Shown one piece after another: positions 25,001-36,135 of a stretch of 64,000 nt of DNA. The stretch comes from Siphonodentalium dalli. Its lineage: Eukaryota; Mollusca; Scaphopoda; Gadilida; Siphonodentaliidae. Made by a program: the position numbers and the translations under genes. The stretch spans positions 164,443,465 through 164,507,464 of the forward strand of contig CP136068.1 of the NCBI GenBank assembly GCA_032622095.1. Direction: 5' to 3'. Position 1 is the first letter of the stretch. Each line of letters starts with the position of its first letter. The notes beneath the pieces were generated by a model that was not told the origin of the DNA, did no database searches, and saw nothing but the letters and a program-made list of their open reading frames with translations.

Positions 25001-28000
25001 CAATGTCTCCCGAGAAGAAGGGCAACATTACACTCAATGTATCCCGAGAAGAAGGTCAACATTACTCTCAATGTATCCCGAGAAGAAGGTCAACATTACA
25101 CTCAATGTATCCCGAGAAGAAGGGAAACATTACTCTCAATTTCTCCCGAGAAGGGCAACATTACACTCAATGTATCCCGAGAAGAAGGGCAACATTACAC
25201 TCAATGTATCCCGAGAAGAAGGTCAACATTACTCTCAATGTCTCCCGAGAAGAAGGGAAACATTACTCTCAATTTCTCCCGAGAAGAAGGGCAACATTAC
25301 TCTCAATGTCTCTCGAGAAGAAGGGCAACATTACACTCAATGTATCCCGAGAAGGGCAACATTACACTCAATGTCTCCCGAGAAGGGAAACATTACACTC
25401 AATGTCTCCCGAGAAGAAGGACAACATTACACTCAATGTCTCCCGAGAAGAAGGGAAACATTACAGTCAATGTCTCCCGAGAAGAAGGGAAACATTACTC
25501 TCCATATCTCCCGAGAAGAAGGGCAACATTACTCTCAATGTCTCCCGATAAGAAGGGAAACATTACACTCAATGTCTCCCGAGAACAAGGGCAACATTAC
25601 TCTCAATGTCTCCCGAGAAGAATGGAAACATTACACTCAATGTCTCCCGAGAACAAGGGAAACATTACACCCAATGTCTCCCAAGAAGAAGGGAAACATT
25701 ACACTCAATGTCTCCCGAGAAGGGAAACATTACACTCAATGTCTCCCGAGAAGAAGGACAACATTACACTCAATGTCTCCCGAGAAGAAGGGAAACATTA
25801 CAGTCAATGTCTCCCGAGAAGAAGGGAAACATTACTCTCCATGTCTCCCGAGAAGAAGGGCAACATTACTCTCAATGTCTCCCGAAAAGAAGGGAAACAT
25901 TACTCTCAATGTCTCCCGAGAAGAAGGGCAACATTACAGTCAATGTCTCCCGAGAAGAAGGGAAACATTACTCTCAATGTCTCCCGAGAAGAAGGGCAAC
26001 ATTACTCTCAATGTCTCCCGAGAAGAAGGGCAACATTACACTCAATGTATCCCGAGAAGAAGGTCAACATTACTCTCAATGTATCCCGAGAAGAAGGTCA
26101 ACATTACACTCAATGTATCCCGAGAAGAAGGGAAACATTACTCTCAATTTCTCCCGAGAAGGGCAACATTACACTCAATGTATCCCGAGAAGAAGGGAAA
26201 CATTACTCTCAATGTCTCCCGAGAAGAAGGGAAACATTACAGTCAATGTCTCCCGAGGACAAGGGAAACATTACTCTCAATGTCTCCCGAGAAGAAGGGA
26301 AACATTACAGTCAATGTCTCCCGAGAAGAAGGGAAACATTACTCTCAATGTCTCCCGAGAAGAAGGGAAACATTACACCCAATGTCTCCCGAGAAGAAGG
26401 GCAACATTACTCTCAATGTCTCCCGAGAAGAAGGGCAACATTACACTCAATGTCTCCAGAGAAGAAGGGAAACATTACTCTCAATGTCTCCCGAGAAGAA
26501 GGGCAACATTACTCTCAATGTCTCCCGAGAAGAAGGGCAACATTACACTCAATGTATCCCGTGATGGGCAACATTACACGCAATGTCTCCCGAGAAGGGA
26601 AACATTACACTCAATGTCTCCCGAGAAGAAGGACAACATTACACCCAATGTCTCCCGAGAAGAAGGGAAACATTACAGTCAATGTCTCCCGAGAAGAAGG
26701 GAAACATTACTCTCAATGTCTCCCAAGAAGGGAAACATTACTCTCACTGTCTCTCGGGAAGAAGGACAACATTACACTCAATGTCTCCCGAGAAGAAGGG
26801 AAACATTACTCTCCATGTCTCCCGAGAAGAAGGACAACATTACACTCAATGTCTCCCAAGAAGAAGGACAACATTACACTCAATGTCTCCCGAGAAGAAG
26901 GACAACATTACACTCAATGTCTCCCGAGAAGAAGGGAAACATTACTCTCCATGTCTCCCGAGAAGAAGGGCAACATTACTCTCAATGTCTCCCAAGAAGG
27001 GAAACATTACTCTCACTGTCTCTCGGGAAGAAGGACAACATTACACTCAATGTCTCCCGAGAACAAGGGAAACATTACACTCAATGTCTCCCGAGAAGAA
27101 GGGAAACATTACTCTCAATGTATCCCGAGAAGAAGGGCAACATTACACTCAATGTCTCCCGAAAAGAAGGACAATATTACACTCAATTTCTCCCGAGAAG
27201 AAGGGCAACATTACTCCCAATGTCTTCCGAGAAGAAGGACAATATTACACTCAATTTCTCCCGAGAAGAAGGGCAACATTACTCCCAATGTCTCCCGAGA
27301 AGAAGGGAAACATTACTCTCAATGTATCCCGAGAAGAAGGGCAACATTACACTCAATGTCTCCCGAAAAGAAGGGAAACATTACACTCAATGTCTCCCGG
27401 GAACAAGGGAAACATTACACTCAATGTCTCCCGAGAAGAAGGGAAACATTACTCTCAATGTCTCCCGAGAAGAAGGGAAACATTACTCTCAATGTATCCC
27501 GAGAAGAAGAGCAACATTACACTCAATGTCTCCCGAAAAGAAGGGAAACATTACACTCAATGTCTCCCGAGGACAAGGGAAACATTACTCTCAATGTATC
27601 CCGAGAAGAATGGAAACATTACACTCAATGTCTCCCGAGAACAAGGGAAACATTACACTCAATGTCTCCCGAGAAGAAGGGAAACATTACTCTCAATGTC
27701 TCCCGAGAAGAAGGGCAACATTACTCTCAATGTCTCCCGAGAAGAAGGGCAACATTACTCCCAATGTCTCCCGAGAAGAAGGGCAACATTACACTCAATG
27801 TCTCCCGAAAAGAAGGGAAACATTACTCTCAATGTCTCCCGAGAAGAAGGGCAACATTACTCTCAATGTCTCCCGAGAAGAAGGGCAACATTACTCTCAA
27901 TGTCTCCCGAAAAGAAGGGCAACATTACTCCCAATGTCTCCCGAGAAGAAGGGCAACATTACACTCAATGTCTCCCGAAAAGAAGGGAAACATTACACTC

Positions 28001-28260
28001 AATGTCTCCCGAGAAGAAGGGCAACATTACTCTCAATGTCTCCCGAGAAGAAGGGAAACATTACACTCAATGTCTCCCGAGAAGAAGGGAAACATTACTC
28101 TCAATGTCTCCCGAGAAGAAGGGAAACATTACTCTCCATGTCTCCCGAGAAGAAGGGCAACATTACTCTCAATGTCTCCCAAGAAGAAGGGAAACATTAC
28201 TCTCAATGTCTCCCGAGAAGAAGGGCAACATTACACTCAATGTCTCCCGAAAAGAAGGGA
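10062..28260 (+). repeat. Giant 34-bp minisatellite, 18.2 kb, about 535 units
   Basis: The unit is aagaagggaaacattactct followed by caatgtctcccgag. It repeats head to tail for 18.2 kb with common variants: ggcaac, gacaac or gtcaac for ggaaac, acactc or acagtc for actctc, tgtatc for tgtctc, tttctc for tgtctc, gaacaaggg for gaagaaggg, 36-bp units with an extra ct, and 2-14-base shortenings. Since 34 is not a multiple of three and the consensus has no stop in any forward phase, all three forward frames read the same 34-residue super-repeat (MSPEKKGNITLNVSREEG, then KHYSQCLPRRRETLLS). This creates overlapping open frames up to 2220 codons. The reverse strand has TGA and TAA in each unit. Variant units with stops occur in all frames, and no start context, signal peptide or unique terminal domain is present. 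I therefore read it as a non-coding satellite. Confidence 0.97.
11590..22570 (+). repeat. Higher-order repeats inside the giant array (about 3.0 and 3.8 kb)
   Basis: Rare variants recur at fixed distances. The variant tgtctcacaagaagagggg occurs at 12171, 15193 and 19018, giving steps of 3022 and 3825 bp. A variant unit aatggctcccgaaaag occurs at about 12571, 15528, 16312, 19353 and 20137: steps of 784 bp appear within the second and third copies, and 3825 bp separates corresponding members. A cccccgag variant at 15094 and 18919 repeats the 3825 step. Copy 3 loses similarity near 22570. From there to 28260 the units differ in style, with frequent gtcaac variants. Confidence 0.8.
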
Positions 28261-29766
28261 ACTTCTGTAACACGAGCAGGTTCTTGTTTACGTATGTCTT
28301 GATGATAATATACTATTTACGCGCTGTTTGGCATATGAACAAAACTATATATATTTTAATATTCAATGTAAACCAATAAGCCATAGAAATATGTTATCCC
28401 CTTCTGCAATGTGGCATAATCATGGACTGCATGTCGCCTTGTGTGCAGAATTAACATGCGATGTTAAGGGGGAGACGCACGTTTTGCATAAATCCAGCCA
28501 AAAATGGCAAGAGATTTTCAACAAGGAATTTCTCTTGATCTATCTGGCAAAAAATCTTGAATTTCACATATCATTATCTTCATTGTATGTAACATATGAG
28601 CAATTATTAGGAGACAACAAAAACAATGGATTTTAATGCATTTGAGAGGTTGAAAATTTTATTGTATTATTTGCCGTTTTCGGTACCAAGAACTTCTAGA
28701 ATAAATAATAATTTCACCTGGTACATATACAAATAGTTCCATTTTTTCAGACAGATTGGTTGGGCTATATATATAACATCATAGTATGTTTAACTAAAAA
28801 ACTTATTTATCACATATTACATGTTCAACCTGAACACTTATGGACATTTAGCATAGCGATGTTAACACATCTGGTACCGAATCACTTTTAATTTTAGCGC
28901 GGATGTATACGCGTGAGATATCGATAACTCACTAGACGGATAACGGTTTTTATCTGATGCAAAAATACTACCATTTGATAGCTTAGCATATAATAATATA
29001 TCAGTGTCTGAAACATTAGTTTATTGACACCATATATATACGAAGATTTGCAACCATTTAAACAAGGTACAATTTATATAAAAACGAGCGGTGCAATACG
29101 ATGACCTGGTTAGACTTCAGTCAGACAATGTGGAAGGGGCTTCGATGCAAATTAGATCACGTGTCATTTAATCGTTAATGTCCTGTAATGTCCCGTATAT
29201 TAACAGGTAGAGCGAAAATTCCTACAAAACTATAAAGTGACACCCTTGTTAACAAAATAATGCGTATACGTATTTTGAAAGCATTCAGTTTCCAATTTAT
29301 GAAAGCATTTTATCGCCCTAATCGTATATATATATAACACTAACGTCCGCATTGGACGTCGAGTTAAAACAAAATACAAACAAAATAAATAATAAAACCC
29401 TGGTCCGAAATTCGCAATGAAATGTCTTCAATTTAACTTTGCAAAATATCGATATAAGCTATATACAGCCGCAAAATCTGACTCTTGGCATTAGCTACAG
29501 ACAGTTGAGTTAAATGTTGAGTTAAAACATTGTTTATAGACACATAGGCGATGCTGACAATCCAAGCATTGAAGCTCTTTGGTTTTATAGGTAGGAATAA
29601 AACAAACACTTACTTCTTGGTTACTTTTATGTACACCCATCTAGAAGAATGTGGCCTTATGATGGACTCACTAAATGCGAACAGATATGATATGCCCTAA
29701 GATGAATCATAACATGTGATTTCAACGCAGACCAAGAACATGGACATTAGAGTTGGAAGCAGTTCA
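28261..29766. other. Unique AT-rich flank of the giant array
   Basis: The array ends abruptly at gaaggga. The following 1.5 kb shows no repeat unit and no convincing gene. An open frame at 28328-28636 resembles nothing I recognise and has no splice or start context in its favour. Confidence 0.45.
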
Positions 29767-30251
29767 TATAAGGATTAACTGTCATGTGGATTGTTTTTAT
29801 GGAGATGTAACCGCGAGGTAAGTGGTTTTACATACAAGTTATGACAACTTACCTCACGGTTACATCTCCATAAAAACAGTCCACATGACAGTTAATCCTT
29901 ATATTTATATACATTTAGCGAAAAAGCCACTTTTGTAAATGAATTTAAATCGAAAAGTGTATCGTGACAAAACCAGCCCAAAATATCACATAGCACCCTT
30001 GGCAAAAGTTAACAGGAACAATTCTTTATATTGAAACCTGATGAGTTATTAAGTCAATCCTGTGCGAGTCCAAATGCGCCCAAAACATTACGCGTTCTTC
30101 TTTCCAAATCCAATGACGCGGCGATGTAATTATGGGTGTTGCAGTTATGACATCTTGCGCGTTCACCGAGAAATAACTGCAACTAGTCACGTGGGCGCCG
30201 ACCAATCGGAATGCTGGATTTAGTGATAATCACACTTAGTATGTAAATATA
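29767..30251 (+). mobile_element. Interspersed element with terminal 55-bp hairpin, copy A
   Basis: The element opens with a long near-perfect hairpin: 29767-29822 pairs with 29848-29903 around a 25-base loop, with arms starting tataaggattaactgtcat. The body continues through tttagcgaaaaagccac, a cacgtgggcgccgac block and ends near cttagtatgtaaatat. A second, same-orientation copy at 48637-49081 matches along its whole length except that most of its left hairpin arm is missing. It has no coding capacity, so it is a non-autonomous repeat of unknown class. Confidence 0.8.
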
Positions 30252-30626
30252 ACCGACTACACCGATGTTGCGCAGAAAAATGTGCTGCTTATTATATTTC
30301 CAGTAAATGTGAGATTCGTTCCGTTCTGTTGGTTACAATTTTGGAGCCAGCTATTATTAAAAGCCCACATACATGACCAAACAGCTGTCCTTAATGCCAT
30401 TGGACACACGCACTTATGCGAAGAGACGATTTGGGGTGGGGTGGTGGATCAATTTTATTCAAATGTTTCAACAGTTGAACATTTCATGACGAATCAACTG
30501 GTAATTTTACATCTCCTATAGGTTGCAATTTTTCTCAGTAATTAAAGGGGAATATGTTGTTTTGGACAAATAACAGCATATATTTCTATTTTTGGTTCTT
30601 GGTCTGAAATTACCATCAGTTAGAAC
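30252..30626. other. Unannotated spacer
   Basis: No gene, repeat unit or element end is evident here. A short open frame at 30282-30521 has no recognisable content. Confidence 0.4.
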
Positions 30627-31599
30627 AAATTTCCAACCTTCGGGGTTTTGTCAGATTATAAATTTCCAACCTTCGGGGTGTGTCAAATTATAAATTTCCA
30701 ACCTTCGGGGTGTGTGAGATTATAAAATTCCAACCTTCGGGGTGTGTGAGGTTATAAATTTCCAACCTTCGGGGTGTGTGAGGTTATAAATTTCCAACCT
30801 TCGGGGTTTTGTCAGGTTATAAATTTCCAACCTTCGGGGTGTGTCAGGTTATAAATTTCCAACCTTCGGGGTATGTCAGGTTATAAATTTCCAACCTTCG
30901 GGGTGAGTCAGATTATAAATTTCCAACCTTCGGGGTGTGTCAGATTATAAATTTCCAACCTTCGGGGTGTGTGAGGTTATAAATTTCCAACCTTCGGGGT
31001 GTGTGATGTTATAAATTTCCAACATTCGGGGTTTTGTCAGGTTATAAATTTCCAACATTCGAGGTGTGTGAGGTTATAAATTGCCAACCTTCGGGGTGTG
31101 TCAGGTTATAAATTTCCAACCTTCGGGGTGTGTCAGATTATAAATTTCCAACATTTGAGGTGTGTCAGGTTATAAATTTCCAACCTTCGGAGTGAGTCAG
31201 GTTATAAATTTCCAACCTTCGGGGTGAGTCAGGTTATAAATTTCCAACCTTAGGGGTGAGTCAGGTTATAAATTTCCAACCTTCGGGGTGTGTCAGGTTA
31301 TAAATTTCCAACCTTCGGGGTGTGTCAGGTTATAAATGTCCAACCTTCGGGGTGAATCAGGCTATAAATTTCCAACCTTCGGGGTGTGTCAGATTATAAA
31401 TTTCCAACCTTCGGGGTGTGTCAGGTTATAAATTGCCAACCTTCGGGGTGTGTGAGGTTATAAATTTCCAACATTCGGGGTGTGTCAGGTTATAGATTTC
31501 CAACATTCGGGGTGTGTGAGGTTATAAAATGCCAACCTTCGGGGTGTGTGAGGTTATAAATTTCCAACATTCGGGGTGTGTCAGGTTATAAATTTCCAA
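30627..31599 (+). repeat. 32-bp tandem array, about 30 copies
   Basis: The unit aaatttccaaccttcggggt plus gtgtcaggttat has a 32-bp period. Variants include gtgtgagg, gagtcagg and ttttgtcagg in the second half and acattcgg in the first. Most units keep the exact length. Both edges are sharp: lead-in at gttagaac and exit into aaagttgtaaag. Confidence 0.95.
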
Positions 31600-31875
31600 A
31601 AGTTGTAAAGTTTAAGGTACCAGTCGGAAAGTTGCAACCCAGGGAGGGGGTGAAAATGGTTTCACGAATATGGGAGGTTATTCTGGTTTATGCTGCGGGG
31701 GGCGGGGGGGGGGGGGGGTGCAGTTGAAACTTTTAAGGTGGACACCGCCAATGTTTAAGGTGGACACCGCCAATGGAGATCATTTAGCGGCGTCCCTGGA
31801 TTTCGCGGACACGCCAGCCAGGTTTACCATTTCATGACGGCAGCTGCGCTGGTGCAGCATTAAAAACCATACGCC
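31600..31875. other. Spacer with poly-G and a small duplication
   Basis: A G-rich tract of more than twenty bases lies near 31697-31719. The phrase aaggtggacaccgccaatg is directly duplicated at about 31734 and 31754. No gene is seen. Confidence 0.7.
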
Positions 31876-31938
31876 AGTGCATTCTCTTATATATCAGAGT
31901 CTCCCGCAGGGAGCATCGCATATATAAGATAATGCACT
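31876..31938. repeat. Palindrome of the gcattctcttatatat family
   Basis: Left arm agtgcattctcttatatat (31876-31894) pairs with 31920-31938, with one mismatch. It is a diverged member of the palindrome family that is nearly perfect at 62.7, 62.8 and 63.8 kb. Confidence 0.7.
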
Positions 31939-31973
31939 TGTTTACACGGTCAAGGTAACTAAGGTTAGACCAA

Positions 31974-32158
31974 TCTCTTCTATATATTTTGAGAACTCCT
32001 TGTATTCGAGAGATAGCCCACACCCTCCGGACCTCAATGATATGATCGTGAATGAGTATTGATATACCCCACTAAACTTTGACAAACACCAGTAATGGTG
32101 TGTAGATCATTTACATATCTCTCCTATATATTTTGATACAATCAATCTAATTTACATA
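31974..32158 (+). mobile_element. Two stacked Helitron-like 5' end fragments
   Basis: tctcttctatatattttgag at 31974 and tctctcctatatattttgat at 32118 closely resemble the 5' ends of the two longer elements that follow (TCTC, then tatatatttt). Neither is followed by a matching body or a 3' end before the next start. They look like truncated or interrupted insertions of the same family. Confidence 0.5.
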
Positions 32159-32781
32159 TCTCTCTTATATATTTATGTTTGTGTGTGTGTTGTACTTCAT
32201 ACAAATCTACGATTCTCGACCGATTGGGACGAAACTTGGTACGTGTGTGTAGTTTGACCAGGCGGTGGTCGTTGTCGTATTGGCGAGCCCGTGCGACGCC
32301 CGTGCAGCGCATGCGCAGACGAGATATCGGAAACGGGTGGAGCTATCGACTTGAAATTTGCTATGTGAATGTATCTTGCGCCGGGTACAAATTTTATCGG
32401 GTCGTGAGCCCGTGCGACGCCCGTGCAGCGCATGCGCTGACGAGATCTCGGAAACGGGTGGAGCTATCGACTTGAAATTTGCTATGTGAATGTATCTTGC
32501 GCCGGGTACAAATTTTATCGGGTCGCCGAGCCCGTGCGACGCCCGTGCAGCGCATGCGCAGACGAGATCTCGGAAACGGGTGGAGCTATCGACTTGAAAT
32601 TTGGCATGTGAATGTATCTTGCGCCGGGTACAAATTTTCATGCGCAGACCAGATCTCGGAAACTGGTGGAGCTACCAGGTACAAATTTTTCTTATTGAAA
32701 CGCGTGGAGCTACAAATTTAAAAAATATATATAAAAATGTCATGTTTCGGACAAGCCGCCAGTGGCGGGCTAACCTGCTAG
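32159..32781 (+). mobile_element. Non-autonomous Helitron, copy A
   Basis: The 5' end is TCTCTCTTATATATTTATG, preceded by A. The 3' end is a hairpin (32754-32771, agccgcc/ggcgggct), six bases, then CTAG at 32778-32781 followed by T. TC at the 5' end, a subterminal hairpin and CTRR at the 3' end, with insertion between A and T, are the diagnostic Helitron features. The body has a lead segment (acaaatctacgattctcgac) and then 122-bp tandem repeats (gagatctcggaaacgggtgg, gagctatcgacttgaaattt, cgcatgcgcagac). There is no Rep/helicase coding region, so it depends on another element. Confidence 0.75.
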
Positions 32782-33583
32782 TCTCATATATATTTTGAAG
32801 ACCTCTGTCTGTTTGTATGTATGTTTGTCTGTCATTTATACAAATCTACGATTCTCGACCGATCTGGACGAAACTTGGTACGTGTGTGTAGTTTGACCAG
32901 GCGGTGGACGTTGTCGTATTGGCGAGCCCGTGCGGCGCCCGTGCAGCGCATGCGCAGACGAGATATCGGAAACGGGTGGAGCTATCGACTTGAAATTTGC
33001 TATGTGAATGTATCTTGCCCCGGATACGAATTTTATCTGGTCGCCGAGCTCGTGCGACGCCAGCTTCGCACATGCGCAGACGAGATCTCGGAAACGGGTG
33101 GAGCTATCGACTTGAAATTTGCTATGTGAATGTATCTTGCCCCGGATACGAATTTTATCGGGTCGCCGAGCTCGTGCGACGCCAGCTTCGCACATGCGCA
33201 GACGAGATCTCGGAAACGGATGGAGCTATCGACTTGAAATTTGCTATGTGAATGTATCTTGCCCCGGATACGAATTTTATCGGGTCGCCGAGCCCGTGTG
33301 GCGCCATTTTCGCGCATGCGCAGACCAGATCTCGGAAACGGGTGGAGCTATCGACTTGAAATTTGCTATGTGAATGTATCTTGCCCCGGATACGAATTGT
33401 ATCGGGTCGCCGAGCCCGTCCGACGCCAGCTTCGCGCATGCGCAGACCAGATCTCGGAAACGGGTAGAGCTATCGACTTGAAATTTGGTTTTTGAATAGC
33501 CCGGACAACGTCGGGCTGGGTAGAGCTATCGACTTGAAATTTGGTTTTTGAATAGCCCGGACAACGTCGGGCTCATCGGCTAT
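32782..33583 (+). mobile_element. Non-autonomous Helitron, copy B, head to tail with copy A
   Basis: Copy B begins TCTCATATATATTTTGAAG at the base directly after the CTAG of copy A. It repeats the same lead segment and carries about five 122-bp repeats. Its 3' hairpin agcccggacaacgtcgggct is at 33554-33573, and CTAT follows after the same six-base spacing as in copy A, so the terminal CTRR is altered in its last base. The hairpin and about 37 preceding bases are duplicated in tandem (about 33461-33517 and 33518-33573). It has no coding capacity. Confidence 0.72.
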
Positions 33584-34325
33584 GTATTATATAAGAGAAT
33601 GCATTGGCACAGGGTTTTTGCAAAATTTCAGGAGGCTTCAGTCACGGAAGCCGGAAGGGTTAACACTCGGAACACCACGTCACGATTATCTTGAATGACA
33701 TCCATCTACCCGGAACACCACTTCGCGATCATTGGGAATCACTACGTTACATCGCTCGATATTGTACGACGGGCTTAGTGCAACAAAATCGAAACGTAAT
33801 TTGTTCATTTCCCCGCGTATTTTCAACAAAACCGTGATTATAGCATTAAATATATTGGGCCCAATTAGTTGTAATGGGCTCAATTAATGTACAAATTAGA
33901 ACATTATCCAGAACAATTACTTAGTAATACTTGGCGATATTTTAGTAGGCACGGAATTTAATGTCAATATATATCACCAGAACGCTATTTGATATGTTTT
34001 ACTTTTACAGTCGACAGTCCTCAAATTCTTATCTGTGTAAAAGTGCTTGTACATGTGTTATGTACCATGTTTTATAAAATAGTCAAATAAATATGTTTAA
34101 ACTAAACATGACTAATAAATATGACGATTGTAGAACCAAATTTGACCAATTTGCATTGTAGAGTTGAGAGGTGTTATCTTGCTACACATTAAACAAACAA
34201 TTCCGTGGAAATTTCCATTGCCAACATCCGAGAAACCTATAGAGAATCACGTGCATCTGTCCTGGTAATCGCCGTAAATCCGATGCATATATACACATAT
34301 ATGATCGCATCATATTCTATTTAGG
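33584..34325. other. Spacer beginning with a half-palindrome
   Basis: Right after Helitron B, ttatataagagaatgcattg and gcacagggttttt (about 33589-33622) match the right half of the 69-bp palindrome family and the sequence that follows it at 62378. The rest is AT-rich. The phrase caattccgtggaaatttc near 34199 recurs near 62945. No gene is seen. Confidence 0.5.
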
Positions 34326-35087
34326 TACACACTCTTAGAACTAATGTGTATAAATTCTGCACAATATGTTTTAAATTTCATGTGTAGAAATGACTCATGA
34401 CATAATTGTTGGTGGAATTTTCTCAACATTGAATATGAGTGAATATGTGAGTATATTATAGTTAGTAGATGAGATATGTTCTATTAGAGACACAAATCTC
34501 GTAAAAGCTACCATACGAAAACTCTCACATCAGCTTTAGCACTTTAAAAGCTACACACTTATGTGCTGTTCAGTTTTGACACAACCACAGTGATTAACAC
34601 ATTTTAAAACTGCTGCCAGTTTTGTTCTGTGGCAGCCTTTGCGACTTTTATGTCTCCAATAGCAACCCATGTGTGCCGATCGGTGTATTGCTGTGGGTCG
34701 GTGTATAGCTGCTAACCGCGGGAATTCCCATACGAGGGGTAGATTGGATAACGTGGTTTGTCAAAGCACAGAATGAAATTATCTTAACTGTTTGTTTGCT
34801 TTAATCATCGAACAAAGGACCCAACAAACAGTAATAATCGCGTCCCTTCAATACTTTTATCACAGCTTTTGCCTCGAAAAAGGTCAAATTCCTGTTTAAA
34901 TCTCCATAACTTTTGCAAACCAAGACCTTTACTTCGGGAAACCAATTGAAATTATAGGCAAATATATTGAGAATCTATTTGGGCGGGTAAACCCAACCAT
35001 CAAAGCTATATTTCTTGGTGAAAATTTAGTTTGACGGAGGGCACTACCGAGAAAAAATAGGACGAATATAGCACGAGAAGACGATCT
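34326..35087 (+). mobile_element. Dispersed repeat, copy 1 (inverted partner at 44975-45598)
   Basis: Read in reverse complement, this stretch aligns over most of its length to 44975-45598. Shared landmarks are gtgtgccgatcggtgtattg, cccatacgaggggtaga, tttgtcaaagcacagaatga, ttcgggaaaccaattgaaat and gacggagggcactaccgag. Copy 1 has roughly 160 bases near 34490-34650 that the partner lacks. Neither copy codes for anything recognisable, and TIRs are not obvious. Confidence 0.8.
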
Positions 35088-35353
35088 GATAGTTACGATT
35101 TTACCGCAAATGGTCGGGAAATAGCAAATTATTGACATTCCAGTTTCATTGAGATTTTAATGGAATTTGAACTAAATGCAGCTGTTTCCTTATTCGATGA
35201 TCTGTTGGAATATGCAATTGATCTAATATCTATATGGCATGTCTGTAATAACCTACAACATTGTATTTATTACCTATCTAGTATATATGTGTGATTTATA
35301 CATATTTCCCAGTTAATTATCAGGTAGGCCTATATATAGAGGATATGAAATGA
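35088..35353. other. Unannotated AT-rich spacer
   Basis: Nothing recognisable before the hairpin at 35354. Confidence 0.4.
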
Positions 35354-35473
35354 GTGTTTCTCTCATGTGATATTTATGAAACGAGTCTAAGAATTTGCAG
35401 TTTTCTCGAGCCTCCGGCGAGAGAAAACAGAAAATTCGTGACGAGTTTCATAAATATCATATGAGAGAAACAC
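35354..35473. repeat. 120-bp imperfect palindrome
   Basis: Arms 35354-35412 and 35415-35473 pair almost throughout, starting gtgtttctctcatgtgatat and meeting at ctcgagcctccggcgag. There is virtually no loop. The flanking phrase cgaattacatattctattta recurs at about 35709, so this may be the end of a larger decayed element. A hairpin of similar style lies at 57837-57977. Confidence 0.8.
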
Positions 35474-36133
35474 GAATTACATATTCTATTTATCATATGA
35501 CACCTATAAATTGATTATGATGTCAAAAACGCACACAAATCACTAAATAGCTATATGACATCGGCAGCAAAAGGTTAATGTGACGTCACTTCATTGCACC
35601 GGAAGCCCAATTACACCTGGTGAACTAGCAGAAATAATATGCACGCGAAGATATAGTGCGCTATTCTGTTCTCAGTTTGTGACATTATATCGTATGTTTA
35701 TTAGATAAATACGAATTACATATTCTATTTATCGTATAACAATGTCCAAAACTATATATTTCAAGATTATAATTGCGAGAATTTCGAAATCGCGTTGATT
35801 GACCCGCACGAATTTGACCTGCATTTAGTTAGAGATGCGGCTCGGCTCAGGCTGCCATTCAGCCAATCAGAACACACTTTTTGTCAACAAACCAATCAAA
35901 TTATCGGAAGGTGATATGAACTAGTAGTTCATATGAAATTGATTTATGACATACTTTCCAACGTAAATAATGATTGAGTCATATGATAAATGTATATTGT
36001 CACTGCCGAAATTGACGTCATTTCCCCTATGACGTTTAATTTCTTTTGTGAAATATCGTGCATAAATTGTCTTTTAAAAGTTGTTCCCAACAATTTAAAC
36101 CCACACATCAAGCTGCCAAATTTCTAGCTGGGA
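35474..36133. other. Unannotated stretch
   Basis: AT-rich, no gene. Several TGACGTCA-like sites (35581, about 36013) are present without other promoter evidence. Confidence 0.4.
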
Positions 36134-36135
36134 TA

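Noticed and set aside
10062-28260. Centromeric satellite
   Set aside because: Array size alone does not support it; there is no chromosome context, and single-copy sequence and a gene lie within tens of kb.
10031-28379. Very long open frames with MSPEKKGNITLNVSREEG repeats as a giant repetitive protein
   Set aside because: All three forward frames give the same peptide because the period is 34. Stop-bearing variant units occur in every frame, and there is no unique N- or C-terminal domain, signal peptide or start context.
30627-31599. CRISPR-like appearance of the 32-bp array (also the 34- and 38-bp arrays)
   Set aside because: Units are contiguous with no unique spacers, there are no cas genes, and the DNA is eukaryotic.
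32179-33495. Overlapping open frames (MRRRDIGNGWSYRLEI and reverse) as genes
   Set aside because: They lie wholly within the 122-bp repeats of the Helitrons, on both strands.
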